Shown here: piece after piece, positions 9,901 through 23,893 of the stretch
Position numbering within the stretch: the first letter of the stretch is position 1
Layout of the letters: each line of letters begins with the position of its first letter
Source of the DNA: Mycoplasma anserisalpingitidis
GTDB lineage: Bacteria > Bacillota_I > Bacilli_A > Mycoplasmatales > Metamycoplasmataceae
Assembly: GCF_007859615.1 (NCBI RefSeq)
Contig: NZ_CP042295.1
Span: 434,001-498,000 of the forward strand
Direction: 5' to 3'
DNA: 64,000 bases
Translations under genes and position numbers: made by a program
The notes under the pieces: generated by a model
The model's input: only the letters and a program-made list of their open reading frames with translations
The model's database searches: none
Told to the model about the DNA's origin: nothing

Positions 9901-12900
9901 AATTAGAATTGATTGCGGACTCTGCTTTAGATCTTTCTGAAACAAATTCAATATTAACTAATATTCTATTTAAATCGTTTAAGTCAGTTAAAATATCAAC
10001 TTTACCATCTACTTTTTCAACTGAATTATATTGTGAGTATTTAGTATCGATTACATCACATTTAGATTTAAGTTTTTCTAGTTCCGCTCTTAATTTCGAA
10101 TCTTGAGTTGATGAGAAATTAATAATCATATCTCTAGCAACTTTAACGCGTGAAGATAATTCAGTAGCTTTATCAAAAATGTTAGTTAAAACATCTAATT
10201 GAGCTCTAATTTCTTCAAATGTTTCGGTTGTTAAACCAACTTTTAACGAATCTCCATTTAAGGATGAAACGTTCTTTTCTTCAATTTTTGAAATTCTATC
10301 TAAAAGTGCACTTCTTAATTTTTCATTTTCTGAAGTAAGTTTTTCTACTTTTTCAGATTTAAATTGATTAATTAAATTATAAATTTCAGTTCTTGAAGTG
10401 TGGTTAGATTCTTCGGTTGCTATAATTGCATCAAGTGTTTTGACTCTATTTGAAAGTTGCTCTTTTCAAGCATCAGCAGATGCTTCAGAAGTATAAGTAA
10501 TAGGAGTAGAATCTCATAATTTTTTAACTAGATAATCAACATCAGTTTGATATCCTTTGTAGCTAGCCACTTCTGTTTTTCTAGTTGTTATTTTGTCAGA
10601 AACTTCTTTTTGCTTGTTGAATAATTCTTCAGCTCTACCTAAAACTAAAGTTAAATTGTCATAATTTGCTTCATTTCTTTGGTTATAGAAGCTAGTAAGT
10701 AATTCCTTGAATCATTTTGTTCAATTATCGTAATTTTGTTTATTTCCACTTACTTGTTCATATTCATGATATTCAATTTCAGGATTTAATGTAGACTCAG
10801 ATTTAATTCTATTCATTAAAGTAGTAACTTTTTTAGATAATTCAAGAGCCTCATTAATTTCTTTTACATGTGAATAACTAGAAGGATCATTCAATTGATT
10901 TGCTTTGGATTCAAGTAAATCACTTGAAACTTTAGGATTCATGTACATAGCTTTAGAATCAGCAATATTTTTATCAATTGATGGAATGAACTTATTAAGG
11001 AAATCTTGTGTAATTTCATGATTTGTAGAAGAATTGATTAATTCTTTAGCATCAGCTTCTTGTTTAACAGCTGCAGCTAATTTTTTAAGTGGTTCTAATC
11101 TTTGTTCTAATTCAGCTAATTTTGATTTTATTTCTTCAACACTAGCTTTATCTTTAGAATTTTTGTTTTCTTCACTTAATTTATCAAGTTCTTTAACGAA
11201 TTCTTCATATGCCTTTTGATCTGTTATATCAGCATTACCCAATAAATCTTTTGCTTGTTTATATAAACCGGTTAATGGTTCAGTCTTACTTCCTAAAGTT
11301 TTAATATTAGCATCTCTTAAATCACTAAGTTCAAGAACATTATTTGTTTCAGAAACTAAACGATCGTAATTTTGTTTAAGGATTTCATTTTCATAAGGTT
11401 CTCTTGGAAGAGATTTATTTATAGCAGAAACTAATGCTTCATAATCTTTTTGTTTAGCAGGATTATTTTGGAATTCCTTAATTTTTTCCATTACTGGAGA
11501 TTCTTGTTCTTTAGCAAGTCTTAAAGCATTAGCAGCTTGTTCTTTAATTTTATTTAATGAATCAAGACTAAAGTTTTCGGGTTTTATTAATTCAGATTTT
11601 AAGTTTGTTACTAAGTTATCTAGTTGTTCCTTAACTTTACCTAAAATTGGGTCGTTTGCTAAAGCGTTTATATTAGTTGCGTTGGCAATAAAATCTTCTA
11701 AATCTTTAATAGTATTATTTGCTTGATCATATTTGAATGCCTTATCAAGATTTTCATTTATTTGTTTAATCTCTTCTAAAGTGGCATCTGGTTTAGCTTT
11801 TCTATCATCAAAACCACTTTTAATTTCTTCGAATTTATCATAACTATAATTGTCATGACCATCTTTATCTTGAGGGATGGTATTAGTGGTGTAATCTTTA
11901 ACTTTTTCTTCTGTTTTTTGAACAGCAAGATCAAATTCTTCTTTAGCCACCTTTTTATCTTCAAGCAATTTTTCTCTTTGCTTAATTAATTCTTCTATTG
12001 CTTGTTTAATTGAATTTTCAGTTTCATATGGCGAATCAAATAATGCGTTATTTTGAGTTTTTAACGCTTCAGCAGTTTTCTTAATTTCAGCATAAATGGC
12101 TTTGTCTGATTCTTTGTTGTTTTCATCAGAATCATCAAAAATTTCATCTAATTTTTCAATTTCTTCATTTAATTGTTTTTTAGCTTCGTAAACTTTTAGT
12201 GATTCTTTAATTTCATTGATATTATCAAGAATTTGTGAAGCACTTTTATCTTGGTTAAATAATGATCTTTGTAATAAATCTCTAGCTTGTTTTTCTAAAA
12301 TATCATATTTAGGTTCATCTTTAATAGATTCAATAAAATCATATAAATTATTCAACTCTTTTGCAAGAGGAACCATATTTTCAATTTTTGCAGCAGATTC
12401 ATAAATTTGATTTAAATCATTTTTACTTGATTCGCTGTTAGCAAAACCATTAATTTTGTCAAATGATTTTTTAATAGCTAAGTAATCTGGATCATCAATA
12501 TCTCTATTTTCAGATTGTAGTTTATCGTTTGCTAAAACGATTTTATCTTGTTTAATAGCTAAATCTAATAAGTCAGTTTGTTTATTTGAAGAATTAGTTG
12601 CATCTTCAAGTTGAGCTAAAGTAGGTAATTCACTTGAAAGCATTTTTTCAATAATGGCATTTACTTCTTTTAATCTAGATTCACTTGAAGATAATTTAGA
12701 ATCAGTGATTCTTCCATGTTCAGTGCTTTTAGCATTATCAATTGCATTTTCAAGTTTATTTTTTGCATCTTCAAGTTCTTTAATTCTAGGTGCTGTATCT
12801 CTAATTTCAACTAAATCTGCAATTAAATTATCTCTTTCGGCATCACTAATATTTGGATCTAAGATTTTAGCTTTAATAGATTCATAGTGCTTTCTCAATC

Positions 12901-15196
12901 CACCTTCACCATGACTATTATTTGCATCAACACCATCATCAGGATAGTTTTTGTTGATTTGATCTAAAGTTTTTTCAAGTTCATTTTCAGAAATAGCCAA
13001 ATTAACAATTTCTTTTTGTTTGTTAACCTTATTTTCAATCTCTTGAATTATTTCTTTAGCTTTAGCGTTGTCAATCGAAGGATTTTCAAGTTGTTTTTTA
13101 AGTTCTTCAACTTCAGCATTAATTTGATCTAATTCTGTTTGAACTCTATCTTTAATTTCTGGATTAGCTTCAACATAATCATTTCTATTAGCGAAATCTT
13201 TAAGAAGATTTTCTAATTTATTTTTTTCTTTAAGATTTTTTTCAATAATTTCTTGTTCTTTTTGTTTTTCTTTAAGAGAATCAATTAATTCTGCAAATTT
13301 TTCAGGAGAATCCAAAACAGATAAATCGTTTTTAATATTATTGACAAAATCATTAATATTAGCCAATTCTTTCTTAGTATTTACATACAACTCATCGTCT
13401 CTAGTAGCTTGAGGAAAAATAGTGTCAGCTTGTTTTGCGATATCAGCGTTTTTTGCGTAAATTTGATTATTTAATTTTAATAATTCATCAATATTACCTA
13501 AGAAATCATATTTTAAAATTTGTTCTTTTAAGTTATTTGTACTTGAAGGAGAATATTGACTACTCATTTTTGCTGATTCAGCATTTAATTGATTAATTTT
13601 TTCAAGAATAGCTTGACTTACTGGATCAGACATTCCTGATAAACTGTCAGCAATTTTTGCAGCTTTTTCTTCAAGGTAAGCTAGTTGTTCTTTAGCATTT
13701 TGTCTTAATTCCTCTTGAAGCATTCTAGAGTAAACATCTAAATCCAATGAATCAATTGAATTGTTATTTTGAGCATTAGCAATTTTTTCTTTAATTAAAT
13801 CATTTGAAATTTGAACAGTATTTTTTGTGTCAGGATATTTATCAAAAAATTCTAAGTCTTTTAACAATTGATCTAATTGTTTATTTGCTAATAATGAATT
13901 ATTTTTAACTTTATTGTAATCTAGATTAATTAAGTCAATTTTATCTTTTAATTCTTTACCTGAATCAACATCTTTAAATATATTTGATAAATCAAGTTGT
14001 TCTTTTAACTTATCATAATCAGCTTTTTTAATATCAACATTTATCAAAGAATTATCTAAATATTCAGAAATTTCATTGTATTTATTTTCAGCATGTTCAA
14101 AATAAGCTAAATCATCTAAGTATTTATCCTTTAACTTAGCTAATTCATTAACATCATCAATTGAATCAATCATTTCTGGTGTTAAGTTGTTTAATTTATT
14201 GAATTCGTCTTTGAAAGTAGTCAAAGGATTACTACTAATAAGTTCTTTAAGAGTATTTTTTAATTCACTAGCTGGTTTTTGTAAGTCTGAATTATGTACC
14301 AAATTATTATTCAATAATTTTTCAAATAGTTCTAATTCTTCTAAAGAAGAACTATTTTCTAATTTAGATTCGATATCTTTAATTAATTCTTTATCAGGGT
14401 TATTTGCTAAATCTTTGTTTTGTTGTAATAAATCTTTTACAGATTCTTTTTTAGCTTGAATTTTGCTATCCTGTGCTTTATTATTTTTATATTCTTCAAT
14501 TTGATTTTTAAGAGTTTCTAAAGAGTTTACATTAAGATCTTTAGACAAAATCAAATCTTCATATTGTTTATAAATTGTATCAATTTCAGATTCATCTAAT
14601 CTAGAATCACCCTCACCTAAAATACCATTAATATAGTCTATATAAGGTTTAAACAATTCATCTTGTTTTTGAAGTTGAGCATTTAAATTTTCTTTATATT
14701 GATTTAATAATTCTTTAGTTTTTTCTGAATTATTAGGAATATTTGCATTATTAATAATTTCATTGATTAACTCTTGATTATTTTTAAGGAATTCATTTCT
14801 TAAATCGCTCTCGGTTATAAATGAAGCTTGGTTTTTAAGTAAATCTTGGAGAAATTGATTTTCACTAGGTTTAATGCTATCAGGAAAATTTTCAATTAAA
14901 TTATCTAGAACAGATTCTCTAGTATTATTTAAACTTTGTAATTTATCCAATGCAGATACATTTTTATCAAGTAATTCTATTGTAGATTCAATTGAACTAT
15001 TTAACTTATCGTTTTTAAGGAATTTAAAACTTTCAGTAGAATTTTGCAATAAATTCTTCAAATCTTTAAGAGTAGCTTTTGATGATAAATCTTCAATGGT
15101 TTTTGTGTGTAAACCTATATTTAATCCAAGCGTACCTGCAGCAACTCCAAAAGCAACACCAAGAGTGGTGTTTAATATAATTTTACTTTTTTTCAT
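6902..15196 (-). CDS. Giant membrane-anchored helical surface protein (2764 aa)
   Basis: The frame is continuous for 2764 aa with UGA as Trp. The N-terminus is Lys-rich, then a Gly/Ala-rich hydrophobic segment (TTLGVAFGVAAGTLGLNIGL) that should act as an uncleaved or poorly cleaved membrane anchor; there is no lipobox. The next ~1460 residues are Glu/Lys/Asn/Leu-rich, strongly helical, and lack Trp entirely, like the spacer repeats of large adhesins. The last third contains Trp and ends in a less helical, probably globular region (from about residue 2250, DLDRSGLLDNNDNQD and later). ATG 15196 has AGAAAGG upstream, only 12 nt after the stop of the upstream paralogue, so both are translated from one mRNA. 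It may compare to Lmp-type large membrane proteins of M. hominis, but I cannot show homology. Adhesion or matrix binding is inference. Confidence 0.8.
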
Positions 15197-15208
15197 GATT
15201 TTACCTTT

Positions 15209-18200
15209 CTATTCTCCAGTTTCCTTATTGAGTTTGATAATGATATTGAATTTATCGAATAAAGTTGTAATTCTAGGAGTTTTACCAGTGCCATTAATTT
15301 GAAAATCTAAAGCATCAATTGATTGATAATTATTTGTTGAAGCAATTCATTTATCTTTAATTGCATTTTCAGTTAAAACATTATCAGCAAATTCAAGAAC
15401 TTTATTAATCTTTTCTTCTTTTGTGTCCGTAGAATTTATTAGATAATTGATTCCATATGAATTACTATCTTTTAAAATTACAAGATTTGATTGCGTAGGT
15501 CAATGTGAATAAGCATAGAATGAATGAGAATTTGAGTATTTACTTACATCCGCAACTGGTTCAAATTGTCACTTCATAACCAATAGTGCAATAGATTTTG
15601 TTCCATTTCCTAAATCTTGGAATAAAGGTATAGAAATAAATGTTGGAATTCAAGCTATGTCACCATGATCATCAAATGAGTAAGTTGAGATAAATGATAA
15701 TTTCACATCTTCATCAGAATTATATTGTTTACCATCAATAACAATATTCTTATTAGCATTACCCACAAAGTAAATACCACTAGATACTGTATTTGGACCA
15801 GTAGGTATTTCTACAGTTTTTGTGGGAGTATATTGAATTGTTTTGGTAGTTGAATAATCTGAAATTGCATATACCTTGTTTCCAGGAACATTTATTTTAA
15901 ATGCTTCAAGTAATTTAGATAATGCGTTTCCATCTGTTCAACCAGCTTCAGAAAAGTGAAATAGACGTCTTCTTTCATCTTCATCATTAACACTTGAACC
16001 AGCATAACCTTTACCAACAAAAGGTAATAAATCTTTAGTGATAACTCCATACTCAAGAGTTTTGAATTTTGTTTGAACATTTGGATATGTATAAACCATT
16101 TGAGGAACACCACTAAAGTATGTATTACTTGCTACACTAGAGTCGAAAACGATTGCAAGATTATACTTAGCATTTTTATATCTTGTATCTGATTGGAATA
16201 CTGTTTCAATTCACTTATCAGATGAATTATTTTTATAAATGTAAACTTTAATGTTATCGGTATTAAAAATTAAATCATTTGTAGTATTTTTAAGAATTGA
16301 GTAGGCATTAAAGTAGTCTAATAATTTTGTTTTTCCATTTAATAATATAGCTTCTTTAGAATCACCATTAACTGTAATTGTAGTTTTGTTAGTTGCTTCA
16401 GCTTCGATATCGGTAATGAAGTTTTCTAAAATATTACCATCTTTAATTTCTGAATATGAATAACGATATGAAGTTGAATCAGTTGGATTTACTAAATTAC
16501 TTAATTCTAAGAATATATTTTCGAAGTTAACTCTTTCATTTAATCAATCTCTATATTTAATAGTTGCATTATATGCACTTGTTAAATAATATGTTGCTTC
16601 AGCAGTAGAAATTTTTGAAGTTTCAATTATATTTGCATTCATTGAATCAATAATATTCTTAATTGAAGCATACTTATCATTGTATTTTTGTATAAATTCA
16701 TAGAATGGTTTAGATTTATCATTGTTTTGAACTAGTGTTTTGTAATTATCACCAGCAATTAATTCTAATAATTTTCCAACATCTTTTCTATTATTAATAT
16801 AAGTATTTAATATAGTCTTAAGCGAATTAGTATCTTTAAATAATAATTTTTCATAAGCTAGCTTATCATCAATTAATTTTGTTAAGAAAGTTTTGTAACC
16901 AGTAAATACATCATTGTAATCTTTTGCTTTTTCTTCTTCTAATGTTGGTAAAACATCATCAGTAGTAAATGCAGTAACTTTAGAAGTATATTCAGTAATT
17001 AAAGTTTGTAAATTGCTGTTATCAAATTTAGTTTCAGTATTTAAATAATCTTTAATAGTTTTAGCATCATTAGTTCCATTAGTAGTAACTTGAGCATTAA
17101 ATTTATCATAAGCATCTTTAAGGTTATTTAAAGTGATTCTTGAAGTAGACTTAATACTATTGTAAGCATTATCTAATTTAATTTTCTTACTTCTAATGTC
17201 ATTATAAATGTGGGTTTTATAATTTTCATCTGCAAAATCTTTATCAGCATCAGGGATATTGATATTTGCTTCATCACCTATTTCATTTAATGCATCATCA
17301 AGATTTTTGTATTGAGCTTCACTAATACCGGCAATTGTTTTTAAAGCTTCGCTTGTATAATAAGTTGTATCAATCCCATTTTTGAATAAATCTCTATATA
17401 ATTTTGATTTTTTAATTGATTCAACAATTTGAGCTCTCTCAAAATTGAATAATGCTGTTTTTTGATCTTTAATTTTTTCTCTAGCAGCATTCATTAAATC
17501 ATTTGTATTGTTAATTCAATCAAAGTTTGAAAGTGAAGGTACAGTTAAACTGTCTAATGTTTGAACAGCTATTGCATCAAAGTCATTTAATTTTGGACTA
17601 TTAGTTTGAGTATATTCAACAGCCATAAAGTTATTAATTCTATTTGATTCTCTAAGAAGTTGTTTTGCTTCAGTTAATTTTTTGTCTTGTAATTCGGCAA
17701 TAATACCAAAGGCACTATCATTAATAGCAGAAATAGAACTTTCTTTTTCTTTTTCATTTCTATTATCAATATTTGTAATATTAGTTTTAGCTGTAGCAAT
17801 GATTTGATCTAACTTAGCATAAAGAGCAATCATATCAGCACTTCCAACAAAATTAGGATGAGCTAACTTGTACTCTTCATACTTAGCTTTAACAGTTTCA
17901 GCATTTTTAATTTCAGTTTTTAAACTTAATGTATTTGCTTTAGCTTTTTTAAGAGAAGTTTCAGTATTACCTTCTAGGTATTTTTCTTTTAAAGAATCAT
18001 AATAACTTTGAGATTTATTTCCTGAAATATTTTGAATTTCATTTTCAAGATTAGTAATAATTTTTTGTAATGGAGCAGCTTCATCTACTGTTAAAGTACC
18101 ATTAGTAATATCATTTTCTAAACTAATTTTAGCTTTAGCATAAGCGTTTAATAAATCAATTCTTAATAAGTAGTTTTCAAGTGCTTCTTTTTTAGAATTA

Positions 18201-21200
18201 ATTGATGTAGGAGAAATATCAACTACTCAAGCATTTTTATTTTCTTTAACTAATCTTTCAGTTTCAGTAATAAATGTAGAAATGATTGGTAATTGACTAT
18301 ATTGAGTGTTATTTTTAAGGTTTTGGAAATCCCCATTAGCTTTAACAACTTTTTCATTAATTAATTCAACTCCAGCTATATATTTATCTACTTGAACATG
18401 AATTAAGTTAAGACTTTGTTTTTTATCTAATGAGAAAATAAGTAAATTATTTGTTTGTGTTTCAATAGATTGAGTAAATTGGTAATTTGACTTATCTTTA
18501 ATTTCAGGATTAATATCAGTATCTTTAGTACCATTAAAGGCCATCTCTTCAAGAGTTTTGTCATATGCTGCTGTTAATACAGTTTTAAGCTCATTGTGTA
18601 AATCAGTATTTCTTCCAGTAACAGTGAATTTTTTAAGCATTTCGTCTTTATATTCACTAACAGCTTTAAAATCTTCAAGTCTATCCTTGTAAATACGAGC
18701 TTTTTCTTTTGATTCAATATCCAAGATGTTTAAGTTACTATTGAATATAACTTCATTATCATTTACATCAATTAAAGCAGATTTAATAATTGAATCACCG
18801 AGGAATTTATATGATCATTCATGAATTTTCTTTTCATTATCACTTGTAGCTTTATCAACATTTGACTTAATTTCATTATATTTTGCAATATTAGTAATTT
18901 GCAATTCAACTAAATCACTAAATGAAGATAAGTTTTTGTTTAATTGAGTAATTTTTGTTACATTAATGTTTTCTAAATCTTTACCTAAATTATCCATTGA
19001 TTCTCTTAAATGAGTTAAATATGAATTAACTCTAGTTTGAGCGTCACTAGAAACTAGTGGTAAATTATTTTTAATATTTGTAGTACTATTTGTAACTTCA
19101 ATATCATTAAGATTTAAGTTTGAAGTTATTTTATTTTGTAAATTAGATAATTTAACATCAAATTCTCTAATGTTTTTAAGAATTGTTACTAAACTTGTAA
19201 TTTCTGTTGAAGTTTTGTTAATTTTGTCAGCACTTACATCTTGACTATCATATGTTTCTCTTTGTAATTTTGCTAAAGATTCGAGTTTTTCTTTAATTTT
19301 TGTTTGAATTTCTGATGCTGGGTTTAATTTTGCAATAACATCAATTTCATCCTGAGCAACTCTTGCAGATTGTGAGGCTTTTTGAATTAGGTTAAAATTA
19401 GATTTAAGAGTATTTAATTTTTGTTGAACATCTAATAATTCACTCTTTGCTGTTTCTAATGAATTTGAATCAGATGAAAGTTGATCGTATTTAATCTTAA
19501 GCGCTTCATCTTTGATCTTTTTAACTGTATTAGCAAAAACAGTTGCAAATTCTTTATCATCTAAATCACTTGTTATATTTGATTGTGACTCGGTATTGAA
19601 TTCACTAATTTTGTCTAATAAGCTATTTTTTAACTCATCAAATGTTAAAGAATCATTATATGCTTTTTCAATATTATTAGTTTTAGTAACTGTGTCTTGA
19701 AGTAATGATTCAAAATCAGGATTAGTTAACTTATCAAAACTGATTTGGTTTTTATCCATTGCATCTTTAAGAGGCTGTGAATCAATTGAATATTTTCTAT
19801 CTTCTTCAGGTTTTTTAGCATCTTCGTCTAAAACAACAATTCTGTCGATAACATTTTTAGCACCTTCAGCGTATTTTTTAGCAGCATCAATTAATTTCTT
19901 AGCATTTAAGTAATCATTAAGAGAAGCTTCAGTATTGTCTTTTACACTATTGTAAATTTGATCAATTGTATCTTGAATATTGTTTTGGTATTTATTTTTT
20001 AATTCTTCAACTTCAGCATTAGTATTGAAACTTTCAACCATGAAATCTTCTACAGCTTTTTTAGCAGTATCAAGTTCATCTTTAGCATATTCAAATCTAA
20101 TCTTATCTTTGATATTTGCTAAATCTTCCATTGTTGTTGTAGATTTACTACTATTATCAATTAATTTATTAAATTCAGCTTCCAATTTACTTAAATATAA
20201 TGGGTTAACATTATTTTTAAGAGCTGACTCTTTATATTTTTCAAGTTCTGTTTTAATAAGTTGGACTTGATTATTGTAATTAGTGTCTAATTGCTTTTTA
20301 GCTAATTCAGCATTATTTTTAGCTTTGTTAATTTCTGTTATTAAACCAATTAATTCACTATTTTTATTTACTATATTATCATCATTAACGATGTTTTCAT
20401 ACTTTTGTTTGAGTTCATCATATAGTTTTTGATATTTTTTTTGTTCTTCAGAGTATATAGCTCTATTATCTACACTATCTGGTTTAGGAAATACTTTGTC
20501 TAATTCTTTAAGAGCTTCTTCAGTTTTAATTTCATTACTAATTTGAGTAATAGCATCTCTTATTTTTTTAGTTTTTTCTTGAATAGTTGCAAAACTATCT
20601 TCAGCATCGATTTTATTAGCTAGAGCTACATTAGTCATTTTTTTAAGAATGAAATCTCTATTATCATCAGATAAGTTTTTAATTTGTTGTTGAGCATTAT
20701 TTAATGTTTGAGCTAATTCTATATTCGCTTGAACTCTAAAGTTAAAATCATTAATTTCATCAGCGGTTTTTGAACTGTTAGCATCTGTATATGCTTTTGA
20801 ATCTTGAATTAAATCATCGATAGATTTATTGATAGTATCGAAAGGTTCACCAGTAAGCTTGGTTTTATTTACACTAATATTATCAACTGTATTAACTAAA
20901 TTATTACGAGCAACTTCTTTGTTTAATTTTTCATCTATGTATTCAACTTGATCTAATTTATCTTTTAGCCTATTGTTTGAATCATTAGAAGAAAGAATGT
21001 AATCAGGATTTGTTTGTTCAGTTTTAATTAAATTATCAATTACATCTGTTAAATTGTTTGCTTCATTGATTAAATCTTCAGGTTTGTGATCACCAAAGTC
21101 ATAGTATTCAGAATTTTCTACATCAATTTTTAACTTTTTGTTAGCCACTTCTAACTGATGAGCAGTAGCAATATTATTTCTTAATGTAATCATTTCATCA

Positions 21201-23602
21201 TTAAGTTTGCTTTTTTCAGATTCAGTAATATTAGGATTATCTAACTTAGTTTTAATTTCATTTAATTTATTTTTTAATGCTGTTTGCATTGGAGTATCTT
21301 CATCATTTTCACGATCATTAACAAATTCATAATTGATTTTGTTCATAGTATCTTCAAAGAGTCTATTTCCAATGATTGCATCTCTAAGTTCTTTATAGTC
21401 ATTGATCTTGTTTTTTAATTCTTCACTCATTTCATCAACATTTAAAGTATCTAAATCTAATACTTTATCGTTATTTGCTGATATTGTGTCTGTTATGTCT
21501 TTTGCAGCATTTTTTAATGCTTGACGTAATACTGGGTCTATTTCATTTGTTACTTCTAGAGATTCTTTAGCTATTGCTGAATAGTCTTTAAGTTTTTCGG
21601 CATTTTCTTTAGCTAATTCAGCTTTTTTCATTAATTCATTAATTTTTTGAACTTTTTCTTCGTTAGATAATGAACTATCTTCATTAATTGAGTTGATTTC
21701 TTCTTTTAATTCACTAAAGAATTTGTCAACATTTTTTTCTAAATCTGCATCAACCTTAGAACTATCAAATCCTTCAATACTTGAATTTCAAAAATCATCA
21801 AGATTGTTATTGAATTCATATCTGTTTTCAAGTTTTTGATTATTTTTAAGAAATTCTCTTAATAATTCTTCTTTAGGTTTAATTTGAGATAAAACTGATT
21901 GAGAATTAGGATTAGCTAAAGACTCAGAAGAATTAATTAAAGCCTCAAGACGTTTTTTACTATCTTCATCAATGTAATCTTTTTCTAAGTATTTTTTGTT
22001 AGCTTCAGCTAAATCAGCTAATTCTTTTTTGTGAAGATCTTTAAGTTGAGTGCTTAATTCATTAAATTTATTAAACATTGCTTTAAATTTTTCTTCATTC
22101 TTAGGATAAGTATTTTTAAGAGCTTCTAAATCTTCTTTAAGTTTGTTAGCAACTTCTTTATCAACATTTAATCCGTTTGCAACTAAATCATCTAAATCTT
22201 TAATTGAATCATTAATTTCATCTTTAAGTAAAAGTTGATTGTTAATATTTGAATTAAAATCAGCTAATTTCTTTTCTAAGTCATTAACCGTTTGATCAAA
22301 ATCAAGAATTGCTAATTCATCTGAAGTTAATGAATTGAATAAATTATCAAGGATATTAGCGAAGTCGCTTGTTACTTTTCCTTCATTGATTAATCTGTCA
22401 AGTTTATCTTTTGATTTATCAAATTCATTTCTTAAAGCTAAAACTTTATTTTTTGAGTCTTCTACTTTTCTTATTGCATCAATTAAGTTAGATTTGTCAT
22501 TTAATTCTGAGTTAGATAACTGTTGTGTTAATTCATTGAATTTATTTTTTAATGCTTCTTCATTTTTTCTAAATTCAAAATTAGTATTTAGACTATTGTT
22601 TAACTCTTCCTTTAATTCTTCTACAGACTTGTCATATTTTGAAGCGCTATCAATGATAGAATCAAGTTTTTTGTTTAATAAGTCATAATTTAAGAAGTAA
22701 TTATCTTCATTTGGTGCTTCTGATGTTGATTTAATTAAATCATTGATTTGTTTTTCAATTTCTTGTTTAACTGATTGATCAAGATTTTGAGTTTTTAAAT
22801 TTTCTAATGCTGCATTTGCTTTTTTACGAAGTTTTTCAAATTCTGAAATATTTTTATTATTTTCATTAATTGCTAAATCAATTAAATCATTTAATCTGTT
22901 TGATAAAATTTCAGAAGTATTAGCATCTAAATTTTCAACATCATTAGCATTTTTGATAAGGGACTCAATTTGACTTCTTAAATCATTCGAAATAGCAAAG
23001 TTAGGATCATTCAATAATCCATTAGCTCTAATAATAGATTTTTCTAAATCTTGGTTAGCTAAATTATCTTCATTATATAGACTAGATAATTTGTTTTCTA
23101 ATTCATTCAACAATTGATTTTTTTCATCTTTAGAAGAAGCGTTTTTAATTTCTTCTTTGTATAAATCAATTAACTCACTAGCTTTTTCTTTTGTAGAAAT
23201 ATTTTTGAATAATTTCTTTAAGTCTTCAATTGAGTTATCTGTTGTTCTATCATTTCTGATATCATCTCTAACTTTTTCAAAAGCAACTAAATATTCAGTT
23301 TTATTAACCAACTCAAAAACTTCATCAACTGAAACAGAATTAGATTCCATTTTGTTAACAATTTCATCATAAAGTTTTAACAATTCACCAGAAACATTCT
23401 CTGCCCCTAATTCCTGAATAAGTTTTTCAATTTCATTTTTCTTAGAAATCAATTCTTCAAATTTAGTGTTTTTATTAGAATCATCTTTTAAGAGTTTATT
23501 TTCATGAATTGAAAATGTATAAGCTCCTAATCCTAAAGCAACACCAGCAGAAACTGCTGTTGAAGTATAAATTATTTTAGATTTCTTATTTTTAATACTC
23601 AT
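15209..23602 (-). CDS. Giant membrane-anchored helical surface protein (2797 aa)
   Basis: One continuous frame of 2797 aa with UGA as Trp. The layout is the same as the downstream gene: a basic start (MSIKNKKSKII), a hydrophobic anchor (STAVSAGVALGLGAYTF), about 2300 residues of charged, Asn-rich helical sequence, then a C-terminal region with beta-like, aromatic-rich sequence (for example YFSGVPQMVYTYP and GWTDGNALSKLLEAF). The shared N-terminal pattern KKSKII..T..GVA.G suggests the two genes arose by duplication followed by strong divergence. ATG 23602 follows GAAAGG. It is the first gene of the pair, with a palindrome in the 290-bp leader region. A surface adhesin-like role is inferred only from anchor, length and composition. 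Confidence 0.8.
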
Positions 23603-23825
23603 AATAACCTTTCGTACTCTAAAATTTATTTAATTTGAAAATAAAAAAATTAACATTTTTTATTAATATTCTTATTTGTTTAAATTTTAAATGTTTATAT
23701 AAATTTGTGAAGTTGCAACTACTCTTTTTGTAATAATGGTTCCATAAATATGGAACGATGCTTTTAATGCTATAAACAAGATGAAAAAGTTATTTATATA
23801 TTTTTGTTTTTTCATATTCAAAATC
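23603..23825 (-). promoter_or_regulatory. Leader/promoter region of the giant-protein operon, with an 18-bp palindrome
   Basis: There is no gene in this stretch. It contains a perfect inverted repeat GTTCCATA-AA-TATGGAAC at 23739-23756 and the palindrome AGTTGCAACT at 23711-23720. Either could be an operator. The -10 box is not clear, because several AT-rich candidates exist. The first gene starts at 23602. Confidence 0.45.
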
Positions 23826-23886
23826 AAAAAAAAAAAAAAAAAAACTTATTTTTTCGTTTTGTTGTCTTTCAAAACAAAAAAATAGT
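23826..23886 (-). terminator. Terminator of the efp operon with a T19 tail
   Basis: On the minus strand a 16-bp AT-rich stem (about 23847-23886, arms ending in GTTTTG and CAAAAC around the loop AAAGACAA) is followed by 19 T (A19 on the plus strand, 23826-23844). It lies about 8 nt after the stop of the Asp23-like gene. Confidence 0.75.
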
Positions 23887-23893
23887 CTTTCCT

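Noticed and set aside
14187-14459. Plus-strand ORFs opposite the giant genes
   Set aside because: Shadows of the helical coding sequence: no ribosome sites, Ser/Leu/Phe-rich translations typical of the antisense of Glu/Lys/Asn-rich proteins.
10721-15196. The 1491-aa ORF as a separate gene
   Set aside because: It ends at TGA, which is Trp here; the frame continues to TAA 6902-6904.
23826-23844. A19 run as a switchable promoter tract for the giant-protein operon
   Set aside because: On the minus strand it is the T tail of a 16-bp hairpin directly after the Asp23-like gene, so a terminator explains it better; the start codon is over 220 bp away.
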